A DNA stretch of 64,000 nt from Liolophura sinensis (Eukaryota > Mollusca > Polyplacophora > Chitonida > Chitonidae), in NCBI RefSeq assembly GCF_032854445.1, contig NW_027017964.1:188001-252000 (forward strand), written 5' to 3'. Position numbers and translations under genes: made by a program. Position 1 is the first letter of the stretch. Every line of letters begins with the position of its first letter. Below, piece by piece: positions 1-10,729 of this stretch. The notes under the pieces were generated by a model that did not search any database, was not told the origin of the DNA, and saw only the letters and a list, made by a program, of their open reading frames with translations.

Positions 1-306
1 GCCCGGTCCGATCAATCGGCTTGGTCATGTCTTGCCTCTGCGTGGTCCCAGTTGCTTCAATAACAGCACATCATTTAGCGAACAAATGTTATTTCTGCAA
101 TGTCGTTTGCGGGACTACGCTTTGTGGCTCATGGGTCAATCGAGTAGATTGAATTTACCCTTTGGTATAAATCAATCTGTTCGAGTATACCTCATATGGA
201 ATCCTTGGTGTCTTTCCTGCTGGGTATTCCCAGGTTCAGGCATCGCCCTTGTTGGCACTCCGTGGTGGGTGGGGAACATATGGAGTGAAATTTATATCTA
301 TATATC

Positions 307-1593
307 ATGTCTACCTCAAAACTTACTTCAAATATTCCGAATATATCTAATAGATCTTCCTCTCAGCCGACTTTGTCTTTAAGTGCTGATAAAAAGAGGA
401 AGTTGTCTGACTCACTGGATAATGAACAGAGCAGTTGGCCGGCTTTCATTGTTCTCTCAACTAAGAGTGAACAAAAGCCGGCTTCAAAAATTCACCCGTT
501 TTTTTTTTGCAAAGGGTTCTCCAGGGCGCAGCTGGAACTCTTAAAAACGTTAAAAAACTTGATCCGCAGACATTCTCATTGAATGTTTCCGGCAACGACA
601 ATCAAAGAATTTACTTCAATTAAATAAAATATCTCACATATCTGTTTTCACGTCCATTCACCATTCCCTGAACAGCTGTCAGCGAATCATTCGTGACAGG
701 GATGGTGATATACCTGACCTGACTGAGATAGAAATCTGCCAAGAACTAAATTCACAGGGTGTTACCAGATTGAAACGCTTCGGTACGAAAAAATCTGGTA
801 ACCTCTTTAAACTTAATACCTACCTGCTTACCTTTAACACAACCTCCCTTCCGTCTCATATCCACGATGGCCCGTATAGGGTTAATGTGAATTTATACTT
901 CCCCAATCCTACACATTGTTTTAATTGCCAAAGATTTGGTCATGGCAAGGGACAATGTAAGAACAAACTCATTTGCTTCAGATGCCGCAGTGAAGGGCAT
1001 GATGGTTTCGACTGCAGCAACACAGTTAAGTGTTGCAACTGCATTGGACATCACATGGTCTCCTCAAGGGACTATCCGTTTTTGTTAAGGAGAAGAAAAT
1101 TGTCAACTTGAAAATTAAAAACAATATTTCCTATCAGGACGCCCGGAAATTAGCCTCACTTTCTAATACTTCTCTACCGACTTCGTTTGCCAATGTGGTC
1201 AAGAGAGTAGCAACTGTTGCTACTCAAACCTCTTGGACTTGGCCCATTGGAAACGACAAATCTAGTTATGTTTGTGTGCAACTTCCATCTCAACCTTTAT
1301 TTAGTCCTTCCTCAACTCAAACTCCTTCAAAAGAACAAATAAAAACTGTAAATACTATAGAACACTACACTAATAAACCTGGTGGCCTCAGAGAGCGTCC
1401 CTCTAAGGCCACTAAGGATCCCATCCAAACTTTAAATCAGTTTGGTTCGTTGGAGGACGTTAGTCCTTCAACATTAAATGCGGAGGTGATGGATATATCA
1501 CCCGCACCAGGGAGATCTTCCAGCCGGTCTCCACGAAATGGTCGTCCTCGGTCCAAACATAATGCAAAATCTCCTATACGTCTCCCTCCATAA
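307..1593 (+). pseudogene. LINE ORF1, gag-like nucleic-acid-binding protein (frameshifted)
   Basis: ORF1 of the LINE; such proteins bind the element RNA in the cytoplasmic particle. The ATG at 307 opens a Ser- and Lys-rich N-terminus. The reading frame then changes several times (about 580, 770 and 1,030-1,110). The diagnostic part lies at about 917-1,060: three zinc knuckles with the cores CFNCQRFGHGKGQC, CFRCRSEGHDGFDC and CCNCIGHH. The C-terminal third is Ser/Pro/Arg-rich. The stop TAA at 1,591-1,593 overlaps the next ATG. The same region recurs at 48,713-50,296 and, reversed, at 55,050-56,330. Gag-type function is inferred from the knuckles and position. Confidence 0.75.
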
Positions 1594-1595
1594 TG
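1591..1595 (+). promoter_or_regulatory. TAATG stop/start overlap between LINE ORF1 and ORF2
   Basis: The ORF1 stop TAA and ORF2 start ATG share one A. The same junction context (CTCCCTCCATAATG) recurs in the copy at 50,296, and TAATG recurs in the reversed copy near 55,050. This suggests translation of ORF2 by termination and reinitiation, as known for some LINEs. The mechanism is inferred; the overlap is seen. Confidence 0.6.
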
Positions 1596-4500
1596 GCGAT
1601 ATATGACAAAATTATACAGTGCAATTGTTGAGGCCTGAATGTAAATTTTATTGAAATAACACAGCTTGTCCAATCATTAAATCCTATTGCCTTGTGTCTT
1701 CAGGAAACTTACCTGCAGACATCTGACAAACACAAAATGAAAAAGAGCGAGCTGCAGGCGGCTCCTCTATCTTCGTCAATAACAATGTTATCCACAGCTC
1801 TGTTGCTCTGGATACAGAGCTTCAGACTGTGGCCGTTCGTGTTTCATTATGTGAAAAAATCACATTATGTTCAATGCATATATCCCCCGAACACTTCTTT
1901 GTCAGCTTTGCAGTTACATAATTTAAAACAACAGTTGCCAAAACCTTTTATACTAATGGGAGATTTTAATTCCCATAACCCCCTATGGGGCAGTAACAAC
2001 ATAAATGATAAGAGCAGGATTGTAGAAAACTTCTTATCTAACGAAGAACTGTGTTATTTAAATGATGGTTCTAACACCTATTTACATCCAGGTAATGGCG
2101 CTTATTCTACTATCGATCTCACTATCACAGATCCATCACTTCTCCCGGATTTTTCTTCGAAGGTGCATGACGATCTTTGTGGTAGTGATCATTTTCCTAT
2201 AATCCTAGAACATATTACTTCTAATTCTCTAGAACGTGTAGGTAGATGGAAATTCGATAAAGCAGATTGGATCGCATTTGAGATGTTTTGTGAGGCTGAT
2301 ATCACCTTAGAGACTCTCACTGGAGCAGATGATCTTATGTTAAAATTTAATCAGCTTGTTTTAGAATCCCAAATCTACAAGTAAACCCTGGTACGACAAT
2401 GACTGTCGTAAAGCCATAAAGGACCGTAGAAAGGCTGAACGCAGATTTAATCATTGACCTACTGATAATAATTTAAACCAGGTTCGTAATTTTAGAGCTA
2501 AGGCTCGTCGATTACTCAAGTCCAAGTGTTGGCGGAGCTTTGTTTTACGTCAAAAACACCCATGCGTAAGGTTTGGAACATGGTTCAGAAACTTAAGGGC
2601 AAAAGTAATAAAGCCAAAGTCCAGCATTTGAAAGATGGAGATAATATATTAACCTCTCCATCCGATACAGCAAATAAATTAGCTGAGGCAATTTCCAACA
2701 AATCTTCTTCTGAGAACTATACTAAAAACTTCCAACATATTAAAAACCAGAAGGAGAAAACTAAATTGCCCTTTTCTTCTAAAAATAGATTATAATTGTC
2801 CTTTTAATATCGATGAACTTAAAACTGCATTAAAAAAGGCCCACAATACTGCCTGTGGTCCCGATAACGTATATTATAAGTTTCTGAACCATTTACTAGC
2901 TGAGCCACTGGAGACTCTCTTGGACTTGCTCAATGATATTTGGATAACTGGTAATTTTCCACCGTCATGGAGGGAATCGTGTATTATCCCGGTCCCTAAA
3001 CTGGGTAAGGATCATACAGATCCAAATAATTACCGTCCCATAGCTCTTACCAGCTGTTTCTGTAAGACTATGGAACGGATGATTAATGATAGACTTGTTT
3101 GGTTTCTTGAAACCAACAAGTTACTTTCTAATATGCAATGCGGTCTTCGTCAAGGTAGATCCACTATGGATCACCTTGTTCGATTTGAAACCTTTATTCG
3201 AGATGGCTTCATCAATAACGAACATGTGGTGTCCATATTTTTCGACCTTGAAAAGGTCTACGACACCACATGGAAGTATGGTATTTTAAAAGACCTCGTG
3301 GATATGGGATTGAAAGGTCGCTTACCTATATTTATATCACAATTTTTATCTGATCGTCAGTTTAAAATACTGGTTGGGTCCACTTTTTCTGACTCTTATG
3401 AGCAGGAAATGGGTGTACCCCAGGGCAATATTCTATCACCAACTCTGTTTAGCGTAAAAATAAATAGCCTAGCAAACACATTAACATCTGGCACAGAGGG
3501 TTGTTTATACGTCGATGATTTGCTTAAACGCTACCGAGCTAAGAATATGAATAATATCGAACGTCAGTCGCAGCTTTGTCTCAATAAGATCGAGAAATAG
3601 GCAACTGAAAATGATTTTAGATTTTCAAGCTCTAAAACCGTCGGTATGACTTTTAGTAATAAACGGAAACTTCATCTTGATCCAGAGCTTAATTTTTGTG
3701 GTGAACAGGTTAAAATTGTTGCAGAAAACATTTTTTTAGGTATAATATTTGATGGTAAGCTATCTTTTATACTTCATGTTAAAATGCTTAAAGCTAAATG
3801 TACAAAGGCTCTCGATATAATTAAGGTCGTGTCTAGCACCGATTGGGGTGCTGACCGATCAGTTTTACTTAATTTATATCGTTCTCTGGTCAGGTCTAAA
3901 TTGGATTATGGATCCAGCATTTACGGTTCCGCTAGGAAGTCGTACATGAAAATGTTGGATTCAGTTCATCACCAGGGTTTGAGGCTCAGCCTTGGTGCTT
4001 TTAGAACCTCATCAGTAGAAAGTTTATACGTGGAGGCTAAAGAACCTCCTTTATATCATCGACGTATAAAACTGAGCCTTCAATACGCTAATAAGCTTCA
4101 AGCTCATCCAACAAACCCTGCCTACGACTGTGTTTTCAATCCATTATATGTAGACAAATATAAATAAATATTAAATGTCCTAACAAGATCCCTTCGTTCG
4201 GTCTTCGCATACGGGACCATATTGTGGGTGTTAACATTAAGCTGGAGGATATATCTCCGGTGTCTTTTTCGGAGTCTCCTCCATGGCTTTTTCCACAGCC
4301 TAAACTAATATTGATCTACGTGAATATAATAAATCAAATACAAATCCTCTTATAATTCAGCAAGGTTTTGCTAAAATCAGAGCTGATTATATGGAGTATA
4401 AATTTATATATACTGACTGGTCAAAGGATGGGGACAGAGTTGCGGCCGCGGCTGTCTTAGAGCAGCAGGTCACTTCTCTTCGTCTGCCACCTTCATTTTC

Positions 4501-5129
4501 TATTTTTTCTGTAGAGGCCAGGGCTAGACTTCTGGCCTTATCATGTTTCCTCTGGGCATGCTCAGAGGGCAGTGATATGCAGCGACTCGCTGTCTTGTCT
4601 TTTGGCGATTCAGAATAATAAATTTCAAAATCCATTGATACTTAAGATAATAGCCAAACACCGAAAACTAATTAAAAGAGGTAAAGATACTATATTCTGT
4701 TGGATACCAAGTCACACTGGTATCCATGGAAAAACAGTCGTGGACAGGGAAGCGAAAGCTGCCCTATATAAACCTGTATCTCGGGTTAAAATCCCTTATA
4801 CTGACGTGAAGTCTAATATTTTTTTATATATTCGTCGCCTTTGGCAGGGTGAATGGGACTTGCAGATCCATAATAAACTGCATGCCATTTATCCTGTCAC
4901 TGGCTGCAATGCCTATACTTGTCAAATGTCTCGTAGAGACCAAGTAATTTTAACGAGGTGTCGTGTTGAGCATTTTCATCTGACTCACAATTTCATCTTA
5001 GATGGGAGCAGTGCTCCCGAGTGTGTTGGATGTGATGCTAAATACGGCATTAAACATATCTTGGTTGACTGTGTAGACTTTGCTCATGTTCGGCAAAGGT
5101 TCTACACGGTCAGCTCTATATATGATTAA
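1593..5129 (+). pseudogene. LINE ORF2: endonuclease, reverse transcriptase, RNase H (multiply broken)
   Basis: The polyprotein that nicks target DNA and reverse-transcribes the element. It starts at an ATG overlapping the ORF1 stop (TAATG, 1,591-1,595), with a stop soon after at the codon after NC. Endonuclease 1,690-2,300 shows LMGDFNSHNPLWGS and CGSDHFPIILEH. Reverse transcriptase 2,816-3,600 shows NYRPIALTSCF, FFDLEKVYD, GVPQGNILSPTLF and the YVDD box. The thumb is 3,646-4,167. RNase H 4,391-4,770 shows YTDWSK (usually DGS), CSDSLSC and WIPSHTGIHG. A terminal zinc motif CVGCDAKYGIKHILVDC sits near 5,020-5,070. Frame changes occur near 2,384, 2,526, 2,795, 3,600 and 4,620. Confidence 0.85.
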
Positions 5130-5462
5130 TTTGACAGCATCGCTGGCGATGTTGTCATAAATTATTTGAAGGCCATTGGCCTATATCATAAAATATAAAT
5201 TTTAATTGTCATAACTATCTATAGATGAACAGTTATATACATATAGATTTATACATGTACTATAACCCTGGTTTTCGAATTTTAAATCTTATTTTTCTTT
5301 TATACGATTTTAAACATGTCTGTACTTTTTGTTTTACTTTTGATGTTCATATTATCATATCGAAAACCTTAACCGTCTCGCCTTTTCACCTTGTTCTCGC
5401 CACGATGTGGCTGAAATATTGCCGATGTGGCGTTAAGCCATAATCATTCATTCATTCATTCT

Positions 5463-6062
5463 TTCGACAATAAACTGCATGCTATTCATCCGGTCATTGG
5501 CTACAATAATTGTACTAGCGAAAAGTCTCGTAGAGACCAAGTAGATTTAACAAGGTGTCGCATCGGGCATTCTCGTCTAACACACAATTTCATACTGGAT
5601 GGGAGCAGTGCTCCCGAGTGTGTTGGATGTGATGCCCAATATGGCATCAAACATATCTTGGTTGACTGTGAGAGCTTCACCCATGTTCGGGAGAGATTGT
5701 ACACAGTCAACTTTATATATGAAATATTTGACACCATCGCTGGCGATGTTGTCATAAGACATTTGAGGACCATTGGTTTATATCATAAAATATACTTTCA
5801 ATTGTCATAAATATTTACAGCTAAATTATATACATATAGAATTCTAGATGTATTTTTTTTAAGATATGTTGGTTTTCGAGTTTGAACTTTTGGGGTTTTT
5901 TCTTATCTGATTTTAAATATGTCAGACTTTTTTGTTTCAGTTTTGATGTTGTCACTATCGAGTGGAAAACCTTAACGGTGTCGTGTTTTCACCTTGTTCT
6001 CGCCACGTTATGACTGAAATATTGCTGATGTGGCGTTAAGCCATAATCATTTATTCATTATC
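5463..6062 (+). mobile_element. 5'-truncated LINE copy (RNase H C-terminus and 3' UTR)
   Basis: Begins directly after the (ATTC)n tail of the preceding copy. It repeats the last 600 bases of the LINE: the C-terminal zinc segment CVGCDAQYGIKHILVDC near 5,617-5,667, the 3' UTR, and again the end GTGGCGTTAAGCCATAATCA plus an ATTC-type tail. The truncated 5' end and tail are normal LINE insertion marks. It is the second link of a head-to-tail chain. Confidence 0.85.
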
Positions 6063-6669
6063 TTTTACTGGGAGAATGGGATTTACGCGTGCATTATAAA
6101 TTACAGGCTATTCACCCTGTCCTTGGTTATAGTTCTTGTATACATGATATGTGTCGTAGAGAACAAGTAATTTTAGCAAGGTGTCGTATTAGGTATTGTC
6201 TAACTCACAATTTCATTCTCGAGGGAGGAACTGCCGTCGAGAGTGTTAAATGTGATGCTGAATTCAAACATGTCGGGGTTGACAGCATAGACTTTGTCCA
6301 TGTTCGACACAGATTTTACAAAGTCAACTCTATATATAATATGTTTGACAGCATCGCTGGAGATGCCAGCATAAAATACTTTAGGGCCATTAGTCTATGT
6401 CATAAGATGTAAATTTTAATTATTTTTAATATATGTATAGATAAAAATACAAAAAAAACTATTTTTTTAAAATATGCTGGTTTTGCTTGTTATTATCTGA
6501 CCTTGAACCTGTCCCAGCTTTGTTTTTCGTTTTCCATGTTCTCACGACCATATCGAAGGGCTGAACGGCCTCGTGTTTTCGCCTTGTTCTCGCCACAATA
6601 TGGCTGAAATATGGCGTTAAGCCATAGTCATGGCGTTAATCCATAGTCATTCATACGTTTATTTATTCA
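6063..6669 (+). mobile_element. 5'-truncated LINE copy, third in the chain
   Basis: Starts at the tail of the previous copy with the coding segment equivalent to 4,840-4,900. It runs through the RNase H C-terminus (altered, CDAEFKHVGVDS, zinc ligands partly lost) and 3' UTR to the same end. The terminal phrase GGCGTTAA.CCATAGTCAT is duplicated near 6,613-6,650. More diverged than the preceding copy. Confidence 0.8.
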
Positions 6670-7262
6670 GTTATATGTGGACAAATACAATAAGTGTCAC
6701 AATAAGATCCCATCGTTCGGTGTACGTTCTGGACCATATTGTGGAAGCCGACATCTAGCTAGAGGAGATAGCTGCGGTGTCTTTTCCGGCGCCTCCTTTC
6801 ACAACCTAAACTGGTATTTAATCTACGTAAATGTAAATAATCACAGACAAATCCTGTTATTATACTGCAAGTTTTTGCCGAAATTAAGGCTAACTATGCG
6901 GATTATAAATTTATATAAGGCATTCATATGTAGTGACTCGTTCGCCTGCCTTTTGGCAGTACAGGAAAATAAATTTAAAAATCCATTCATACTTGAAGTG
7001 TCATCCTTATGTAGAAACTTACTTAAATGAGGTAAAGATATTATCTTTTGTTGGATACTGAGTCATATTGATATTCACGGAAAGACAGTCGCAGACAGGG
7101 AAACTATAGTCACCCTAATAAATCTAACAAATCAACATCTAAACGGAAGATACCGTATACTGATTTCTGATCTAACATTTTTAAAATATTTTCGTCGGTT
7201 TTGGCAAACGCTATGTATGATTTTTGACATAATTGCTGGCGATGCTGTCGTTAAGTATTTTA
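6670..7262 (+). mobile_element. LINE fragment with internal deletions, fourth in the chain
   Basis: Matches the LINE from the reverse-transcriptase C-terminus (position 4,143 equivalent) into RNase H (CSDSFACLLAVQENKFKN at about 6,930) with large internal losses, ending in the D-x-IAGDAVVKYF segment at 7,217-7,260. No 3' UTR or tail is recognisable. Confidence 0.65.
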
Positions 7263-7340
7263 ACTATAAGCGTCATGTCCGACATATGTACACCGTTCGT
7301 AGTCCGCTACTGGCCTATATATATAGGCGTTTTATTATTT

Positions 7341-7345
<5 letters not shown>

Positions 7346-7386
<41 letters not shown>
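7346..7386. repeat. (AT)n microsatellite
   Basis: An uninterrupted run of about 20 AT dinucleotides, just after the decayed LINE chain. Confidence 0.9.
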
Positions 7387-7388
<2 letters not shown>

Positions 7389-7389
7389 T

Positions 7390-8934
7390 TTTATCATCCT
7401 AGTGTTACATGGACATTTTTCGATGTATCGCCTCGTTATGTGGACCAACTTCGGTTGTGTGAACATGTGATGTCCACGTTCAATGTATTTGAAGTAAATA
7501 GAGCTTTCCATTGCCACATTTGGTAAATTCGCGCCTCGGTTGATTTGACCTAGAAGTAGACTTTTGCCATTTTCCGCTTTGAGGATGGAGCACGTGCGGG
7601 CGGGAGAGTAGAGTTGAGGTAAGTACAGTTAATTGTTGTATTTTTTTGTTTATTTCTTTTTTTTGTAACTTTGCAAAATCCGGGAAAGATTTGGGATGGT
7701 ATACTTAGCCTGAACTGAAGAAGTACGTTCGGGACAAAGTAGGAGACACTCACACAAATTAACGTCAGCTTGCAAGGCGGCCATTTAGCAACCTAAGTTA
7801 AAACGACTGAAATGAAGAATAATTCATATTGAAAAAAAAACAACAAAATTTTGGTGGGAATTTGTCATTTATTGTAAACGACGTAATATGTAAACTTGGT
7901 CTGGTAAAACTGGCACTGCCGTGTGTTGTGTGCAGTATCATCTCCTCAACGCAATGAGAACCGTAAATCGTAATTCACGGAACTTTGTCAGGCGCAAAAA
8001 AATAATTACAGCAGTCTACATAGGGTAAACCATAAGTATACCGTCCTTAAAATATGAAAATAATAACTTTGATTCACGTTACAATATTGGTCTCTAACAC
8101 TCTGTTAGATACAGATGACTGAGCTAAAACGTTGGATTCATGTTCGTATTACAGCAATAACGTGTGCAATTTTTTAAGATGACAGGCCGTGCTTTAAGCG
8201 TTTAGTATAAACCTTTTTTAGCGAGGGCACTGTTTGCCTGGAGTAATATTTAATTTAACTCATTTGTGGGCTGTCGTTTTTTCGAACAGCTCAATCTGGA
8301 GACAAAATTGGTTTAGTTATGTCAAAGCAGTGGGCGAAATTTCAAGCCTAGTATTTTAACTTACATTCATGTGAATACCTGTATGTATTTTTTTATCTAA
8401 GCAATTGTAGTCTTCGAAAGTATGCTTACACCTATAGTTGAAGGTGTTCATGTTGACTGTCATTGTTCATATGTAGAAACATGGGTGTGAACAGTGTGTA
8501 TACTCATGTAGGCCTATCACTTATTGCGTATTCACACTATTAAAATTAATGTATTTAAATAGTTTTTTGTTTTAAGATCTTGATTCTTTTGAAGTCAATC
8601 TGGAATGGGTAATGGAGTTTGCCTACTTTTAGTCAGATTGACCTGGCATTTTCTGCTGAGATCCAGGTCCTGCCAGCTCTCTGTGAACCAACATGCTGTG
8701 TTTATAGACTTTTAAGGAACATTAAGATAAGTTTAGGACAAGGCTGTGAAAACAGTGTGTCTTTGGAATACACTGTTGTAGCTGTATTCAAACTAGTTGA
8801 TATGCGACCAATGGGAGAAAATGTGGACTGAGCTGTATGTTGTGTTTTTATATGATGCTTTTTTCAGGTGTTAGCCATCATAAATTTATAATTATATATG
8901 AAATTCATACAATTATTATAATTATAAATGAAAT
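7390..8934. other. Gene-free stretch before the Maverick
   Basis: AT-rich, with no convincing ORF, splice-bounded exon or repeat of a known family. Two 20-base near-repeats (TTATAATTATAWATGAAAT) at 8,887-8,906 and 8,916-8,934 adjoin the Maverick insertion point and help define its empty site. Confidence 0.6.
8930..8934. repeat. Target site duplication GAAAT, left
   Basis: GAAAT precedes the left terminal repeat and follows the right one (29,724-29,728). Mavericks usually give 6 bp; 4-6 bp is typical of retrovirus-like integrases. Confidence 0.7.
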
Positions 8935-9012
8935 AGTAGTATACACACTATAGGTTCTGGCACACCCTCCCCTGGGGACCTCCCCAGAACAAATAGAGGC
9001 TCCCAGCCCCCC
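8935..9012 (+). repeat. Left terminal inverted repeat of the Maverick (78 bp)
   Basis: Begins AGTAGTATACACACTATAGG, continues through two CCTCCCC blocks, and ends in AGGCTCCCAGCCCCC. The reverse complement at 29,646-29,723 matches almost base for base. The phrase AAATAGRGGCTCCCAGCCCC is repeated just inside, at about 9,044-9,063. Confidence 0.85.
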
Positions 9013-9142
9013 CACCTTTTCATCCACAACACCCATCCCACGGTAAATAGGGGCTCCCAGCCCCTCTTCCCCGCTTCTGGGGTTCTATTAGACATACCCA
9101 TTGCACCAGATATGCTTCTACACCAATTGTGTATACAACAAC

Positions 9143-9423
9143 ATGCCAAAGGGTTACAATAATTGCCGGTGGCTTCTCATCGGCTCCACGGCGCTCTGTG
9201 GTAAGAGTTGTCTGGGGGGGAGTACTGCGGGGTTCACCTATACCGTCTGCGGAAGGGTCCTGGCACCCAGCCATGTATTAGCTGTGGTCGGGGCGTTAAA
9301 AACCGATTTCGGCTTTGCATGGCCTGCGGACATAATAGGGTCCAGACGTGTGAAAGAAAGCGGAGGCTCAAGGCTTTCTTGGACGAGTTCAAACGGCTGG
9401 CGGCAATCGAAATTTACAATTAG
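9143..9423 (+). pseudogene. Small zinc-binding Maverick protein (frameshifted)
   Basis: About 94 codons from the ATG at 9,143 to the TAG at 9,421, with one frame change inside the G-run at 9,214-9,220. It is Cys-rich: CGKSCLG in the first frame, then YCGVH and two knuckle-like pairs CISCGRG and CMACG, spaced like a zinc ribbon, followed by a basic helix. Function unknown; small Cys-rich proteins beside the polymerase occur in animal Mavericks as far as I recall. It ends 15 bases before the next reading frame. It is present only at the left end, between the terminal repeat and the polymerase N-terminus. Confidence 0.55.
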
Positions 9424-9438
9424 AGAGTCGGTGTAATT

Positions 9439-9945
9439 ATGCATACGACGCGTACAATGAGGCACCATAAAAAAGCTCGAGCACTACGGGAGGAGTTTGA
9501 GACGCTCCTAGATGTGCGGCCCAAGTACCCACGGTCCCGCAATGCCTTGGAAGAATTGCAGGGGATCTTCGACAGGTGTAAAACAGCCGGGGCTAAGTGG
9601 AAGGCTAAGTGGAAGCAACACAACAAGACCTTCCCCAGTAACGAGGAGTTGGATGAAGAATTCACTAACACCGGCAGGGCTATAAGCAATCTCCTCCGGG
9701 TCTGGCAGATGGACGTACCCGAAGGTGTTCGGACGGACCCAATAGCCTTCTTAGAAGAAATACGAACCATTATTCGCCAGAAGCTAGAAGAAGAGATCCA
9801 GGCACTCAACGGGGTTAAGTCCCAACTAGGCCTCAGGGTTCAGTTGCGAAAGGACAACGCCGATGGCAGTAAAGAGTATAGCAGCCGAGTACTCCACAGC
9901 AAACAGGAGGCTCTCTTAGAGGCCAGTGACATTGACTTCCCCTGC
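9439..9945 (+). pseudogene. PolB: Polymerase B N-terminal extension (fragment)
   Basis: The first 169 or so codons after the ATG at 9,439: a basic, helical, charged region (REEFETLLDVRPKYPRSRNA, later VQLRKDNADGSKEY and KQEALLEASDI). I recognise this kind of segment as the N-terminal extension of Maverick polymerase B proteins; that assignment is from family knowledge, not from a catalytic motif. After ASDI the frame enters C-rich DNA that matches the other end of the element, so the gene is cut here. The catalytic core on the same strand resumes at 20,307. If the assignment is wrong, this is an unknown coiled-coil protein. Confidence 0.55.
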
Positions 9946-10301
9946 TTCCCCCATAACCCCCCCCCCCTCTTAGGCGCCTCCCCAGCCAAGGCGTACATGC
10001 TTATTTACAAGTCTAGCCTACACACACACATTGATATGAGGCGACCTAGTTGGCATTTAATAGATAAGGCGTATAGTCTATATATAGGCCAGCTGTGTTG
10101 CACAACAGGGTGATTCAGCCGATTTTCTCCCCACTATAGGGCTTAAACTACGGATTTTCATGAAAAATAAATGTGACAGCCGTTTTCAGCGTGTCTTGTT
10201 TGATAAGATCTAGTATTTTTCGGAGGATTAGAGATATTTTGTGTATGCGGAAAAGTCCTTCCAATTTAGCCCATGTTTCGTGAGTCGTGGGAGTGGGTCG
10301 T

Positions 10302-10410
10302 GGGATATAGCTCAGTCGTCTGACGGAGGTTGGAAAGGCGCTGTGTGTAAGGGGTGTATTCATATACTTACATATATAAGGGGATGTTTGCTAGCTCAAA
10401 TCCGGATTTG
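10302..10410 (+). other. tRNA-like pol III A-box and B-box pair
   Basis: TAGCTCAGTCG at 10,308-10,318 fits the tRNA A box. CTCAAATCC at 10,395-10,403 is a partial B box, 88 bases on. Arm R keeps both (TAGCTCAATCGG in reverse at about 29,290-29,303). No acceptor stem pairs, so it is not a normal tRNA. It could be a pol III promoter for a small viral RNA, or a decayed tRNA; low certainty. Confidence 0.35.
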
Positions 10411-10438
10411 GTCTCCTGTATATGAAGTATATGAATAC
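10356..10438. repeat. Conserved 83-base hairpin I, arm L
   Basis: GTATTCATATACTT at 10,356-10,369 pairs exactly with AAGTATATGAATAC at 10,425-10,438. Near the centre is the perfect palindrome CAAATCCGGATTTG (10,397-10,410). Arm R keeps the structure at 29,170-29,251 despite base changes elsewhere. Confidence 0.8.
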
Positions 10439-10567
10439 ATTACCTGCATATGGCGCCGGGCTCTACGCACTTCTAAGGAATCACTGCAACTTTTGACAGT
10501 TTCGGAGGCAGAGAGACCTTACCAAGGGGTGTTGTAGATGGCCCAAAGGTAATGGGATGTGTCAGCG

Positions 10568-10641
10568 CCAATTAACCCCCCTAACGGTGGGTCGATAGCG
10601 TAAAAAATCCGGAGCCCGCCGTTAGGGTGATGATTAATTGG
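10568..10641. repeat. Conserved hairpin II, arm L
   Basis: CCAATTAA...CCCTAACGGTGGG at 10,568-10,591 pairs with CCCGCCGTTAGGG...TTAATTGG at 10,615-10,641. The loop holds TCCGGA. The arm R version (28,967-29,040) has a perfect 13-bp GC-rich stem. Possible replication, packaging or RNA signal. Confidence 0.75.
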
Positions 10642-10685
10642 TAACAGGCTGAGCTATAAACCATGCCTTTTGCTTTTTTGAACCA

Positions 10686-10700
10686 TGGGTTCGAGCCCCA
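10686..10700 (+). other. T-arm-like TGGGTTCGAGCCCCA motif
   Basis: A 4-bp stem around TTCGAGC, the form of a tRNA T arm or pol III B box. Conserved exactly in reverse at 28,907-28,921. No matching D and acceptor arms were found upstream. Confidence 0.4.
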
Positions 10701-10729
10701 CACTGGGCAGATTATTTTTTACCCCCGGG

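Larger units (their letters stand above)
1..5462 (+). mobile_element. Non-LTR retrotransposon (LINE), I/Nimb-like, nearly complete but decayed
   Basis: A LINE copy whose 5' UTR is cut by the window edge. Order on the + strand: partial 5' UTR, gag-like ORF1 with three CCHC knuckles, ORF2 with apurinic endonuclease, reverse transcriptase, RNase H and a C-terminal CCHC, then a 3' UTR ending in a (CATT)n-type tail at 5,447-5,462. Endonuclease plus RNase H places it in the I group of LINEs (I, Nimb, Ingi); Nimb is my best guess and is not tested. At least ten other pieces of the same family lie in this window. Stops and frameshifts make this copy inactive. Confidence 0.88.

Noticed and set aside
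10302-10410. A functional tRNA gene in the Maverick end
   Set aside because: A and B boxes are tRNA-like, but no acceptor stem pairs and the anticodon arm is not formed; kept only as a tRNA-like element.
10620-10706. Second tRNA candidate with a good T arm
   Set aside because: The 3' flank after the T arm (CACTGGGCAG) finds no 5' partner, and the A-box-like phrase lies on the opposite strand.
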